NCBI RefSeq assembly: GCF_000384215.1 | Contig: NZ_KB913032.1 | Location: 583,021-647,020 of the forward strand | Source of the DNA: Amycolatopsis alba DSM 44262 | GTDB lineage: Bacteria > Actinomycetota > Actinomycetes > Mycobacteriales > Pseudonocardiaceae | Direction: 5' to 3' | Length of the DNA: 64,000 bases | Part shown: positions 36,139 through 44,882 of the stretch, one piece after another | Layout: each line of letters opens with the position of its first letter | Position numbering within the stretch: position 1 is the stretch's first letter | Notes under the pieces: generated by a model | Seen by the model: only the letters and a program-made list of their open reading frames with translations | Databases searched by the model: none | Told to the model about the DNA's origin: nothing | Position numbers and translations under genes: made by a program

Positions 36139-36713
36139 CCACACGGGGTGAGGCGACGAAGCAGAAGCTGTTCGAGGCGACGCTGCGGCTGTCCGCCAGC
36201 CGCGGCCTCGTCGGCCTGACGGTGGACGACATCGCGGCCGAGGCGAAGGTCGCCAAGGGCACCGTCTACTACAACTTCGGCAGCAAGGACGGTCTTGTCG
36301 ACGCACTGCTGCGCTACGGCGTCGGGGTGCTCGCGGGCAGGCTGCGCGAGGCCACCGGCGACGGCGACCCGATGGACGTCATCGAAGCGCAGGTGGACGG
36401 CACGCTGGAATTCATCGCCGAGTACCCCGGTTTCTCCCAGATCCTGGTGAGCGAGATGTGGCGTACGCCAGGTACCTGGCACGAAACACTGACCTTGCTG
36501 CGCGAGGAGATCATCTCGATCGTGCGCGAACAACTCCACCGGCTGGACGCCGCCGGGCGGCTGCCCGACGGCGTCCAGATCCCGACGGCCGCGGCCGGGT
36601 TGTTCGGCACGATGCTGGTGGTCGCCCTCGACTGGCAGGTGTTCCAGCCGAAGCGGACGCGGGCGGACGTCCGGGAGTCGGTGATGGTGCTGATCCGGGG
36701 CCTCGGCCGCTAA
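36135..36713 (+). CDS. TetR-family regulator
   Basis: 192 aa, GTG start overlapping the YhgE stop (GTGA). N-terminal TetR helix-turn-helix: ATLRLSASRGLVGLTVDDIA followed by AKVAKGTVYYNFGSKDGLV. C-terminal ligand-binding helices are of usual length. As the last gene of the operon whose promoter carries a perfect 32-bp palindrome, it is most likely an autorepressor that senses the substrate of the YhgE system. Confidence 0.92.
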   Translation: MTTRGEATKQKLFEATLRLSASRGLVGLTVDDIAAEAKVAKGTVYYNFGSKDGLVDALLRYGVGVLAGRLREATGDGDPMDVIEAQVDGTLEFIAEYPGFSQILVSEMWRTPGTWHETLTLLREEIISIVREQLHRLDAAGRLPDGVQIPTAAAGLFGTMLVVALDWQVFQPKRTRADVRESVMVLIRGLGR

Positions 36714-36715
36714 CC

Positions 36716-36818
36716 CGGATCACGCGTGCTTGAAGCCGGATCTCACGTGATTGAAGCCGGATCACGCGTGCTTGCGCGCGTTCCGGCTCTGATCACGCGA
36801 GTTCCGGCTCTGATCACG
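36716..36818. repeat. Cluster of short direct and inverted repeats between convergent genes
   Basis: Three tandem units of about 21 nt beginning GCCGGATCACGCGTGCTTG (middle unit variant GCCGGATCTCACGTGATTG) are followed by two units beginning TTCCGGCTCTGATCACG, which contain the partial inverse of the first set. The array fills the spacer between the TetR stop and the stop of the convergent small gene and runs into its last codons. It may act as a bidirectional terminator or be a dispersed intergenic element. Confidence 0.7.
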
Positions 36819-37140
36819 GGTCTTCGGTCTCCCGGACCCACTTCAGCTTGACCTCGAAGTTCCCCTCCAGCCCCGTTTTCGCGATCACGGCGCCCGCCTG
36901 CGCGGTCAGCTTGACACCGAACTTGAGCTCGACCTCGTCCGGTCCCCTCGCCATCGACCGGAAGGTGTCCAGCGCCGCGGCGGCCGCGTCCTTCACGTTC
37001 GCCAGCGCCGCTTCGAAGGACCCCTTGGTGTCCTCGATCAGGTCGTCGCGCCGGGAAACACGGGAGGTACCGGGGACGGGGTCTATCTCGACGACCACCG
37101 AACCGCCGCCTTCGAGCGGGAACCGCGCCAGATCGTTCAC
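36814..37140 (-). CDS. Trypsin-co-occurring (Trypco1-like) small protein
   Basis: 108 aa from GTG 37140, which has AAGGAG five nt upstream; a longer reading is possible but its start lies over the previous gene. The pattern LARFPLEGGGSVVVEIDP at the N-terminus, a central Ala-rich helix (ALANVKDAAAAALDTFRSMA) and VELKFGVKLTAQAGAVIAK near the C-terminus are what I know from the CU044_2847/Trypco1 family, domains found beside trypsin-like proteases in bacterial signalling and conflict loci. Here the protease is the first gene of the same operon. Function unknown. Confidence 0.8.
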   Translation of the reverse strand: MNDLARFPLEGGGSVVVEIDPVPGTSRVSRRDDLIEDTKGSFEAALANVKDAAAAALDTFRSMARGPDEVELKFGVKLTAQAGAVIAKTGLEGNFEVKLKWVRETEDP

Positions 37141-37150
37141 CGGTACTCCT

Positions 37151-38440
37151 TCACTGTCCACAAGGGATTCTCAGCCATTCGCCCTGCTGGATGCTCTTCC
37201 GGACGTCGTCGAGCTGCTTCAGCAGGATGTCCAGCCGGTCACGGTTGCTCAGGTATTCCAGGACGGCGCGGTGGAACGCGCCGGTCATCGTCGCGGGCAT
37301 CAGGTCGGAGGCGTCGAAACACAGGGCGGTGCCCAAGGTGATCGTTTCCGCGACCCTCCGGCTCACCTGGTCCGGATAGACCTTGAGATCGAGCTTCCGG
37401 TTGGCGGAGAACGCGTTCGCGCGGGGAATCGACGGCCAGATCCGCTGTGCCTTCTCCGAAGCCAGGTATTCGATCAGCTTCCGGGCCTGAGGGGTGTTCT
37501 TGAACATTCCCGCCAGGTCGGCGGCGACCTCCGAGACGTCCCGTCCTGGGAAGGAGAGGAAGTCGAAATCTTTGCCGGGCTGGGGAAACGAGCCGTCGGA
37601 CCGGGTGAAGTTCTGGTAGCGGCTCATGATGAACGACGCCTGGTGTTCGAGCGCGCAGCCGGGCGGGTCGGTGAACATCGGCTTGCCAGCGTCACCGAAG
37701 TCGGTCAGCAGCGCGGCCGCGGTGCCGCCGCGGATCGCGGCGGGATCGAGGATGGAACCCCAGTCCAGCCAAGCCTGTTTGACCTCCGGAGACGTCCACT
37801 CCAGACCGCCGGACACCCACCGCCAATACTTGTCGGGTCCCGCCGAATGCAGCAGGATGTCCTCGATCCAGTCGGTCCCCGGCCAGCCCGAGGTGGGCGG
37901 GGCCCCCATCCCGACGCACCAGGGCGTACCGCCCGCCGCCGTCTGCCCGGCGGAGAACGCGCGGAGACCTTCGAACGTCGTCGGGCGGATCCCGGTCAGC
38001 CGGGCCGGGTTGTACCAGATCAGGCTTTTGAGATCGGCCTTCACCGTGACCGCGTACAGCTTCCCGGTGCCGATCTGCTGCAGGGTGACCCATTGCGCAC
38101 TGAACGACCTGGTCACGGCGGCGGCGAGGTCGTCGTCGAGCGGCAGCAGGTCGCCCGACTTCTGGTACTTCGCCAGCACCCCCGCGTTCGGCAGGACGGC
38201 GACGTCCGGCGGCGTACCGCGCTGGACGTCCGAAGCGAGTACCTGATCGACGGCACGGGTGCCCTGATAGACGTAGTCGATCCCGGTGTCCGCCGTGAAC
38301 GCGTTCAGCACCTGCCGGAACGCCTGCTCCTCGTCGCCGCTCCAGGACGCGAGGACGACGACCGTCCCGTCCGCTTTCGACGCCGCGCAGCCGCTCGTGA
38401 CCAGCGACAGCGCCATCACCAAGGCCAGCAATCGTTTCAC
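37151..38440 (-). CDS. Extracellular solute-binding lipoprotein (GlnH-like role)
   Basis: 429 aa from GTG 38440 (GTGA overlap with the upstream gene). Short signal peptide with lipobox VTSGC, Cys18 as lipidation site. The mature part resembles type-1 solute-binding proteins: VVVLASWSGDEEQAFRQVLN, GTPPDVAVLPNAGVLAKYQK, ADLKSLIWYNPARL. No ABC permease or ATPase genes adjoin it, so it is more likely a sensor subunit than an importer. It is encoded with a four-TM protein and a PknG-type kinase, as GlnH is in mycobacteria, though that GlnH belongs to a different binding-protein class. Confidence 0.85.
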   Translation of the reverse strand: MKRLLALVMALSLVTSGCAASKADGTVVVLASWSGDEEQAFRQVLNAFTADTGIDYVYQGTRAVDQVLASDVQRGTPPDVAVLPNAGVLAKYQKSGDLLPLDDDLAAAVTRSFSAQWVTLQQIGTGKLYAVTVKADLKSLIWYNPARLTGIRPTTFEGLRAFSAGQTAAGGTPWCVGMGAPPTSGWPGTDWIEDILLHSAGPDKYWRWVSGGLEWTSPEVKQAWLDWGSILDPAAIRGGTAAALLTDFGDAGKPMFTDPPGCALEHQASFIMSRYQNFTRSDGSFPQPGKDFDFLSFPGRDVSEVAADLAGMFKNTPQARKLIEYLASEKAQRIWPSIPRANAFSANRKLDLKVYPDQVSRRVAETITLGTALCFDASDLMPATMTGAFHRAVLEYLSNRDRLDILLKQLDDVRKSIQQGEWLRIPCGQ

Positions 38441-39525
38441 CGGCGGTACCGATATTCGTCGATCCGGGCGTGCAGCCCGAGCAGGACCAGTCCGCCCGCG
38501 AGCAGGGTGCCCGCCGGGATCAGGAACTCCCGTCCACCGGATTCCGCCGCTTCGGAAGCGTCGTCCGCCACCGCCTTCGCGCCTGCCGTGGCCACCCGCG
38601 TGTTGTCCGTCTCCACCGTGGTGGTCTTCCGTGCCCTTTCCCGGAATTCGTCGGCGGTCACTCCGCATCCCTGCTCCTCGTCGCAGTACTCGGTCAGCAG
38701 GACGGCGAGCCGTCGCTGGCCCGCGTCGTCGGCCGCCTGGAGTTGCGCGCCCCGTGCGGCGGCGACGCCGTCCAGCCGCTCCCCGACCGAATCCAGCCGG
38801 TCCCGGCTGATCAGGGTGAACACCAAGGCGGCCCCGATCGCGGCGACCAGCACGGTCGCCGCGAGCAACGGGACGTTCGCCACCCGGCGGAAGCGTTTCT
38901 TCAGATACAGCTGGGTGAGCACCAGGAGCACCAGCAGGGCCAGCACCGGCAGGAGCCACAGCGGGAGCAGCACGAGGCTCATCCCGGTCGACGACAGTTG
39001 CCGGTCCAGCGCCAGACGCTGCCCGGACTGCAACTTCTCCAGTTCCTCCAGGACCCCGCCGGGGGCGTGCAGCAGCCGTGAGGCGTGCCAGAGGTCGACA
39101 GCGCCCAGTACGGCGGCGTCCGGCTGGCGGAAGTGCACGTCGGCCTGTCCGATGGAGCCCGAATAGGCCGCGACCTGGCTTTCCACCACCTGCAGCCCGT
39201 TACCGCCGTCCTCGCCCGCCTGATTGAACTCCGCGACCCGTGCGAGGCTCTGGCTCGCCAGCGCCAGCTGATTCGAGTACTCCTGCCCCGGACCGGCGAG
39301 TTTCGCCTCGCCCGAGGCGAAACTGGCGACCGCGGCGGCGTCGGCCGCCACCAGCGCCGCCCGTGCGGCGGTCACCTCCAGCACCGCCTGCGAAGTCCGG
39401 TCGCGGACGGTCTCCGCCGTGTTCTGGACACTGTGGAACGCCCACAGCGAGACCACCAGTACCGCGAGGGTGAGCGCCAGCAGCGCGGTGCGGAGCCGGA
39501 CCAGCCGCACACGGGTCGGCGTCAC
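38437..39525 (-). CDS. Four-TM sensor-like membrane protein (GlnX-like position)
   Basis: 362 aa from GTG 39525 (GTGA overlap with the VWA gene). Transmembrane segments at about 12-30, 183-206, 216-239 and 336-354; two extracellular helical regions (31-182 and 240-335) and a short basic cytoplasmic loop (KKRFRR). The first external region is long and coiled-coil-like, as in four-helix-bundle receptors; the second contains CDEEQGC. No kinase or HAMP domain. It sits between a solute-binding lipoprotein and a VWA/PknG pair. In M. tuberculosis GlnX occupies this role and passes an external signal to PknG. Confidence 0.75.
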   Translation of the reverse strand: MTPTRVRLVRLRTALLALTLAVLVVSLWAFHSVQNTAETVRDRTSQAVLEVTAARAALVAADAAAVASFASGEAKLAGPGQEYSNQLALASQSLARVAEFNQAGEDGGNGLQVVESQVAAYSGSIGQADVHFRQPDAAVLGAVDLWHASRLLHAPGGVLEELEKLQSGQRLALDRQLSSTGMSLVLLPLWLLPVLALLVLLVLTQLYLKKRFRRVANVPLLAATVLVAAIGAALVFTLISRDRLDSVGERLDGVAAARGAQLQAADDAGQRRLAVLLTEYCDEEQGCGVTADEFRERARKTTTVETDNTRVATAGAKAVADDASEAAESGGREFLIPAGTLLAGGLVLLGLHARIDEYRYRR

Positions 39526-40937
39526 GAAACCGCCTCGCCGAACGGTCGTCCGCAGCCGACACAGAAGTTCGCCCCGGCGGGGGAAAGCGCGGGGCAGCCG
39601 GCGCAGGCGACCGGTGCCGCTTCGGGCATCGGCCGGTCTTCCTGCGGAAGGGCGATTTCCGAAACCCGCGAGGGGATGACGACGTGCAGCGCGTGACTGC
39701 GCGTCGCGTCCGAGCGCAGGCGCACGACGCCCTTCTCCGCGTCGACGATCTCCACGACCCCCGAGAGACGGCTGAGCGTCTCTTGGTCGCCCGCGGCGGT
39801 GGCCAAGGTGACCGCCCGGCCCCAGTGCCGTTCGGCCCCGGCCTGATCCCCCGCGGCATAGGCGTCGCCGCCGGCGGTCAAGGCCTCGCCGAGATCGGCC
39901 TGGGCGGCGTACTTCGAGACCATCGGGTGAATCAGCGTCGGCGGGACCGGGTCGCGCGTCCACCGCCCAGCGATGGGCAGCGCTCCCTCCTCGGCCGCGG
40001 CACCGGGAACGGGCACGAGTTCCGTCCACGCGAGCTGACGGTCCTGTCCGTGGCTGGGTTCGAGGTCGGGATCGAGGTCCAGGATCAGCTGGTAGTCCCG
40101 TGCCTCGTCGCCAGCGAACGAACCGAGGGAGAGCTCCAGCTCGCGGGCAGCGACCTCCTGGCACCGGTCGGTGAGGTCGTATTCGTCCGGGAACACCTGC
40201 TTGACCGACCGCAGCCTGCTGAACGGCATGGTGCCGATGCGCAGCCGGACCTCGGGCAGCACCTTCGTCATCGCGCTCTCGACGAGCCGCCGGAAGTCTT
40301 CGGCGAGTTCGTCGTCCTCGACGACGGAGTCGACGTTCCCGCGCAGCACCCGGCCGATCTGGGTGAGTTCGGCAGGCTCCCAGCCGTCGCCGATTCCCCT
40401 GGCGTCGCAGACGAACCGGCCCTCGCAGCTGTTCAGCACGCTCATCAGGGCGGCCCTGGTCTGCGAATCGTTGCGGCCGTCGGTGAGCAGGATCGCGTGC
40501 CGGACGGCGTCGGGCTCGTGTTCGAAGAGGTCGCGGGCCTTGGCGAGCCAGGCGCCCATCGCGGTGCCGCCGACCGCCGCGAGATGCTCGACCGCGGCGC
40601 GGGCCTCCGCACGGGTCCGCTCGGAGGCCGCCACCAGACCGTCTTCGGCCGGGTAGATCAGCGTCGCGTGCTCGGTGCCCTGGATGACGGCGAAGCGCAC
40701 GCCGTCGGGAAGAACCTCGATGGCCGCCGCGGCGGCGCGCCGGGCCTCGCCGATCTTGGTGCTGGGGAAGCGCATCGAGCTGGAGCAGTCGATCATCAGG
40801 ACCTCGGCGGCCGTCCTGGTGACGGCCGCTTCACCGCCGCGCGACACGACCCGCACGATCGCGGTCATCGCCCGGTCGCCGTCGGCCAGGAACTTGTTCT
40901 GGTGCACTTCGAGCCCCAGACTCGGCTGCCCGCTCAT
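39522..40937 (-). CDS. VWA-domain protein with C-terminal zinc ribbon
   Basis: 471 aa from ATG 40937, behind GAAAGGGG. VWA domain at about 45-230 with a complete MIDAS: D-C-S-S-S-M after EVLMI, GGTAMG, and LLTDGRND. The middle is beta-rich; then a helical TPR-like unit (YAAGDQAGAERHWGRAVTLA), a small beta segment and a C-terminal zinc ribbon with CAGC and CVGC pairs. It overlaps the four-TM gene by 4 nt and lies 57 nt after the PknG-type kinase gene. Cytoplasmic. It probably links the kinase to the membrane sensor, but that is inference. Confidence 0.9.
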   Translation of the reverse strand: MSGQPSLGLEVHQNKFLADGDRAMTAIVRVVSRGGEAAVTRTAAEVLMIDCSSSMRFPSTKIGEARRAAAAAIEVLPDGVRFAVIQGTEHATLIYPAEDGLVAASERTRAEARAAVEHLAAVGGTAMGAWLAKARDLFEHEPDAVRHAILLTDGRNDSQTRAALMSVLNSCEGRFVCDARGIGDGWEPAELTQIGRVLRGNVDSVVEDDELAEDFRRLVESAMTKVLPEVRLRIGTMPFSRLRSVKQVFPDEYDLTDRCQEVAARELELSLGSFAGDEARDYQLILDLDPDLEPSHGQDRQLAWTELVPVPGAAAEEGALPIAGRWTRDPVPPTLIHPMVSKYAAQADLGEALTAGGDAYAAGDQAGAERHWGRAVTLATAAGDQETLSRLSGVVEIVDAEKGVVRLRSDATRSHALHVVIPSRVSEIALPQEDRPMPEAAPVACAGCPALSPAGANFCVGCGRPFGEAVS

Positions 40938-40994
40938 CAAACCCCTTTCTTTTCCAGGTGAACCCGCGACCCGCGACGGACCTCGGCAAGGCGC

Positions 40995-43217
40995 TCACAC
41001 CAACGTAACCGGTCTCACCGAGTTGGCGAGATCGATCAGGACGTCGTGCGCTTCCGGCGCGGGCGCGTGATGGGCGAGCCGCCGGTACGAGCTGTCCAGC
41101 ACCGTGCGGGCGCCCGTTTCGGTGGCGCGCAGGATCGCGCCGTCGCCGATCCCGTCCTGCCCGAGCAGCACCCCGGCCAGCCCGGTCTCGCGCACGGCCG
41201 TCACCAGCCTGTCGAGGGCGTCACCGTCGAGGTCCAAGGCGGTCAGCCGGACCACGGCGTCGTCGAGTTCGGCCGACGCCGGGAGATCCCCGGTCCCCGG
41301 CATCGGCGCGGACAGCACCCGCACCCCGGCGATCCGCGCCGCCTCGTCGTAGCGCGAGAATTCCTCGACCTGGTCGAGGATCTCGACGGCGGCGGCGCGG
41401 TTGCCACGCAGCAGCCGGACCCGCGCGAGCCCGAACGCGGCGCTGACCTGCGACCGGTCGCGAACCCACAAGGCGTCGTAGTACCGCTCGGCGGCGGCCG
41501 CGCCGTTGAGGTGCTCCTCGCACAGGCCCAGTGCGAGTTTCGGCGGCTCCTCGCCGGGGATGTCGCGGTACACGGCGGTGAACTTCTCCTTGGCCGCCGC
41601 GAAATCGCCCTCGCCGAGCGCGAGCAGGCCCCGGTGCCACGCCACCCGCCAGTCGTGGACGGCGCGGTCACCGAGCAGCCTTTCGGCGTCCGCCACCGCC
41701 AGCGCGCCTTCGACGGTCGCCCCGAGTTCCAGCCTCGCCCGGCACCGGCGGAACTCGACCTCGACCGACTCGGTCACCCTGTCGAGCTTCTTCAGCAACC
41801 GGGCCGCGTCGGGCGCGCGGACGGCCCGGAGGAAGTTCGCCTGCGGATCCTCCGGATCCTCGCGCGGCACCGGCAGGCCGACGGCGATCTCCGCGGCGGT
41901 CGGGCGTGCGCCGAGCGAGACGGGTGTCCCCCGCGTCCAATGCTCCAACGGCGGCGCCTGGCCGAGTCCCGCGTCGAGCAGGACCGCTCCCTCGGTGAAC
42001 AGTGTCGATCCGACGGGCCGGGACTGCTTGTCCCGCAAGGAAAGGATCTCATCGAGCACGCCGTCGAGCTGGACCAGCATCTCGCGCGCGGTCGCGAACC
42101 GCTGCTCGAACGGGGCTGTCGCACGGTCGAGGACGCGGAGGAACGACTCGATGCCGAACCGGACACCGCGTGCGTCGGTGACGACCGACCAGCCGTCGCT
42201 GGCCTGAAAGAGTTCCCGCAACGTCACGCCGACGGTGTGGATGTCGGACCGGACGGTGAGCCCGTGTTTCACCCGTTCCCGCGGGGGCACCTGATAGTGC
42301 TCGGTGCCGACGACCGGGCTTTCGTCGTCGGCGATCTTGCGGATGGCGCCGAAGTCGATGAGCTTGATCCGCTTCTCACCGTGGATCACGTTGTCCGGCT
42401 TCATGTCGCAGTACAGCAGGCCCTCGCCGTGCAGATAGTCGAGCGCGGTCAGGATCTCGCGCCCGTACGCCACGACGTGTTCGACCAGCAGCCGTCCCTC
42501 GCTGGAGTCCAGCCCGGCCCGGCCGCGGTTCTTGATCTCCCGCAGGGAATACCCGTCGACGAACTCCATGACGATGTAGCGGGAGTCGTCGTGCTCGACC
42601 ACGTCGAAGATCCGGACGATGTTGGGATGTTCCAGCGCGGTGAGCACCTGGCTCTCGGTCTCCGCGATCCGCACGGCGGCGGTGTTGTTCGTGTTGATCA
42701 GGCCCTTGAGCGCGACGTACCGGTCGCCCAGCCCGGAATCCGTTGCCAGATAGACGAAACCGAGTCCGCCGCGCGCGACGCAGCCGAGTACGTGATAGCG
42801 GCCGTCGACCACGTCACCCGCCGCGAGTTTGGGCGAGAAGGAGAACGGCGTCCGGCAGACCGGGCAGAATCCCTCGGCGGGCGCGGGCCCGCCGCCGATC
42901 GAGCGGCCGACCGGGGTGGCGGTGCAGCCGTGCTTGCCACAGAACCGTTCCTCCTCCGGGACATGCGGTTCGGTCACCAGGCGGCCGGCGACGTCGGGGA
43001 GTTCGACGACCGGCAGCGGGACCCGGTCGTCCGCGGTCGCATGACCCGCGATCTGCTGGGAGCGGGTGAGAACCGTGCCGGTGATCCGGGTCGGTGTCTC
43101 CGGGCCGGGGAGCACCACCGTCGGCTCTTCCGGCATTCCGGGCGGCAGCCCGCAGACCTGGCAGAAGCCGGTCTTGCCGAGCGCGCCGGGGCAGCCGTCC
43201 CGTCCGCAGGCCGTCAT
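40995..43217 (-). CDS. PknG-type serine/threonine protein kinase
   Basis: 740 aa (M. tuberculosis PknG is about 750). ATG 43217 overlaps the protease stop (ATGA). Two N-terminal metal knuckles: CGRDGC with CQVC (4-22) and CGKHGC with CPVC (93-121), the latter in the rubredoxin position of PknG. Kinase domain about 139-380: GCVARGGLGFVYLA, Lys171, catalytic Asp271 (YCDMKPDN) and DFG at 288-290. The C-terminal half is helical TPR. PknG kinases are cytosolic and in mycobacteria control 2-oxoglutarate metabolism through GarA. Here it is embedded with a protease, VWA, receptor-like and binding-protein genes. Confidence 0.93.
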   Translation of the reverse strand: MTACGRDGCPGALGKTGFCQVCGLPPGMPEEPTVVLPGPETPTRITGTVLTRSQQIAGHATADDRVPLPVVELPDVAGRLVTEPHVPEEERFCGKHGCTATPVGRSIGGGPAPAEGFCPVCRTPFSFSPKLAAGDVVDGRYHVLGCVARGGLGFVYLATDSGLGDRYVALKGLINTNNTAAVRIAETESQVLTALEHPNIVRIFDVVEHDDSRYIVMEFVDGYSLREIKNRGRAGLDSSEGRLLVEHVVAYGREILTALDYLHGEGLLYCDMKPDNVIHGEKRIKLIDFGAIRKIADDESPVVGTEHYQVPPRERVKHGLTVRSDIHTVGVTLRELFQASDGWSVVTDARGVRFGIESFLRVLDRATAPFEQRFATAREMLVQLDGVLDEILSLRDKQSRPVGSTLFTEGAVLLDAGLGQAPPLEHWTRGTPVSLGARPTAAEIAVGLPVPREDPEDPQANFLRAVRAPDAARLLKKLDRVTESVEVEFRRCRARLELGATVEGALAVADAERLLGDRAVHDWRVAWHRGLLALGEGDFAAAKEKFTAVYRDIPGEEPPKLALGLCEEHLNGAAAAERYYDALWVRDRSQVSAAFGLARVRLLRGNRAAAVEILDQVEEFSRYDEAARIAGVRVLSAPMPGTGDLPASAELDDAVVRLTALDLDGDALDRLVTAVRETGLAGVLLGQDGIGDGAILRATETGARTVLDSSYRRLAHHAPAPEAHDVLIDLANSVRPVTLV

Positions 43218-44836
43218 CCGTCGATCCGTTTCCGTACGGTGTCCGCGTACCGCTCGACGGCGACCGCCGCGGCCCCGAGGTCGCACGGTCCTTCGAAGAG
43301 CATCCGCCAGGCGGGCGCGTAGGCGGCATCCAGTTCGACGTCTTCGACGAGGCCGCTGTTACGGGCCATCTCGCCGTACGCGTCGAGCCTGGCACGGAGT
43401 TCCGCGCGCCGGGCGAGGTTCTCGTCGAGGAGACGGCGCAGGTCACGGGCACGTTCGACGGTTTTGGCCACGGCTCGCTCACAGACTGGCAGCTGCCGTT
43501 TCACCCAATCGGTTTCACCGTCCCGCTCCGCCGAACGCACTTGCGTCACAGCGCCTCTCAACCGCCGGGCCTTGGGATGGACGTGCGGAGCGTCGGAGAA
43601 GCGGGGCGCGTCGCCGAGATTGTCTTTCTCCAGCCGGTCGAGTTCGGCCAGCCTGTTCTCCAGCAGCGCGAGACGGCCCTCGATGTCGTCCTCGCCCGCG
43701 AGCAGGACGTCGGTGCTCGACCGGACCACGCTCACCCCCGGCGAGGTCTCCTCGCGAAAGGCCAGCGCGAGCCGCAGCCCGAGTTCGTGCGCGCGCTGGG
43801 CCAGCGGCACGAGCACCTCACCGACGAGCTCGTCGGGTTCGGCCGATTCGTCGACCCCGTAGACGACGACGGTGCGGCCGGATCCGTGACGGCCTGCCGT
43901 CGAGTCCGCGGCGACGTCCAGCCGGTCGGAGATGCGGCGCTGGACCGCGTCGGCGGTCTTGCCGACCGCGTCGACGGCGAGCACGACACTGCCCACCGGC
44001 GGCACTGTCGGCCCGGACGCGCTCCGGCCCGCTCCGTGTTCACGGTCGGCGAGGACGACCGCGCGGCGCAACGAGGCGGCGACGGCGGAATCATCGGCGC
44101 CCATGATGATCACCCGGACGTCCGACCGGCCGTGGCCGCCGAGCCATCTGGCGAATTCACGGGCGAACAGCACGTCGATCGCGGGCGGTTCCGGGTGCTG
44201 GACGAAACTCGGGTCGATCGCCGGGCTGCCCTCGGCCCAGCGGCGCAGTTCCGGCAGGTAGCCGAGCATGGTCTCGACCGGGATCATCCAGGAGACGCGG
44301 GAAGCCTCGTTCGCGTACCGGGTCGCGACCATCCCGACGACGTGCCCGGTCTTGTCGGCGATCACCGCGGAACCGCTGAAGCCGTGCGTGATCGGCTCGG
44401 TGTCGGCGGTCCGGTGCAACTGGACGCGCTCGAGACCGTGCCCGCCGTCGCCGACGACGGTCGCCAGCGACCACATGCCGTCCGAGCCGCACGGGAAGCC
44501 GTACGCGCGTACGGGCTGGTTGTCTTCGAGGGCCGTCCGGTGCAGCGGCGCCCCGCTGATCTGCTCCTCGGGGTCACGCAACCGGAGCAGCGCGATGTCC
44601 CCGCCGTCGTCTCCGATGGGCGCCGCCTGCGCGACGATTTTCGCGATTCCGGACTCGACACCGGGAAGCGCCACGAAATCCACCGCGACGTCGTCATGGC
44701 CTTCGATCACGTGAGCGCAGGTGAGGAGATGCTCGCCGTCGAGCATGGTCCCGGCGCCCAGGATCCGCCCACGATGATCGCGCAGCCGCACCCGCCAGCG
44801 TCTGCGCTCGGAAGTCACCCGGAAGACCCTACCCAT
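43214..44836 (-). CDS. Trypsin-like serine protease with C-terminal helical domain
   Basis: 540 aa. Residues 1-200 form a chymotrypsin-fold protease with catalytic triad His42 (TCAHVIEG), Asp80 (DGGDIALLRL) and Ser154 (HGFSGSAV). There is no signal peptide, so it is likely cytoplasmic, as usual for proteases of bacterial conflict/signalling loci. Residues about 215-375 resemble a Rossmann-like unit, and the C-terminus is a long coiled coil. GTG at 44818 is an alternative start. It overlaps the kinase gene and is first in a six-gene operon ending in a trypsin-co-occurring small protein. Confidence 0.9.
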   Translation of the reverse strand: MGRVFRVTSERRRWRVRLRDHRGRILGAGTMLDGEHLLTCAHVIEGHDDVAVDFVALPGVESGIAKIVAQAAPIGDDGGDIALLRLRDPEEQISGAPLHRTALEDNQPVRAYGFPCGSDGMWSLATVVGDGGHGLERVQLHRTADTEPITHGFSGSAVIADKTGHVVGMVATRYANEASRVSWMIPVETMLGYLPELRRWAEGSPAIDPSFVQHPEPPAIDVLFAREFARWLGGHGRSDVRVIIMGADDSAVAASLRRAVVLADREHGAGRSASGPTVPPVGSVVLAVDAVGKTADAVQRRISDRLDVAADSTAGRHGSGRTVVVYGVDESAEPDELVGEVLVPLAQRAHELGLRLALAFREETSPGVSVVRSSTDVLLAGEDDIEGRLALLENRLAELDRLEKDNLGDAPRFSDAPHVHPKARRLRGAVTQVRSAERDGETDWVKRQLPVCERAVAKTVERARDLRRLLDENLARRAELRARLDAYGEMARNSGLVEDVELDAAYAPAWRMLFEGPCDLGAAAVAVERYADTVRKRIDG

Positions 44837-44878
44837 CGTGAGTGGTAATGACGGTTCTCACCGTCATTACCACTCACG
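44837..44878. terminator. Long perfect hairpin between polA and the protease gene
   Basis: Perfect 19-bp arms (44837-44855 and 44860-44878) around a TCTC loop. The core GACGGTTCTCACCGTC and the end CCACTCACG recur in the hairpin at 58417-58464. It follows the polA stop by 4 nt and ends one base before the protease ATG, so it can end polA transcription or attenuate read-through into the protease operon. No T-run. Confidence 0.75.
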
Positions 44879-44882
44879 AAGC

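Noticed and set aside
37151..38440. Calling the solute-binding lipoprotein part of an ABC importer
   Set aside because: No permease or ATPase gene is adjacent; it is coupled to a receptor-like and kinase locus instead.
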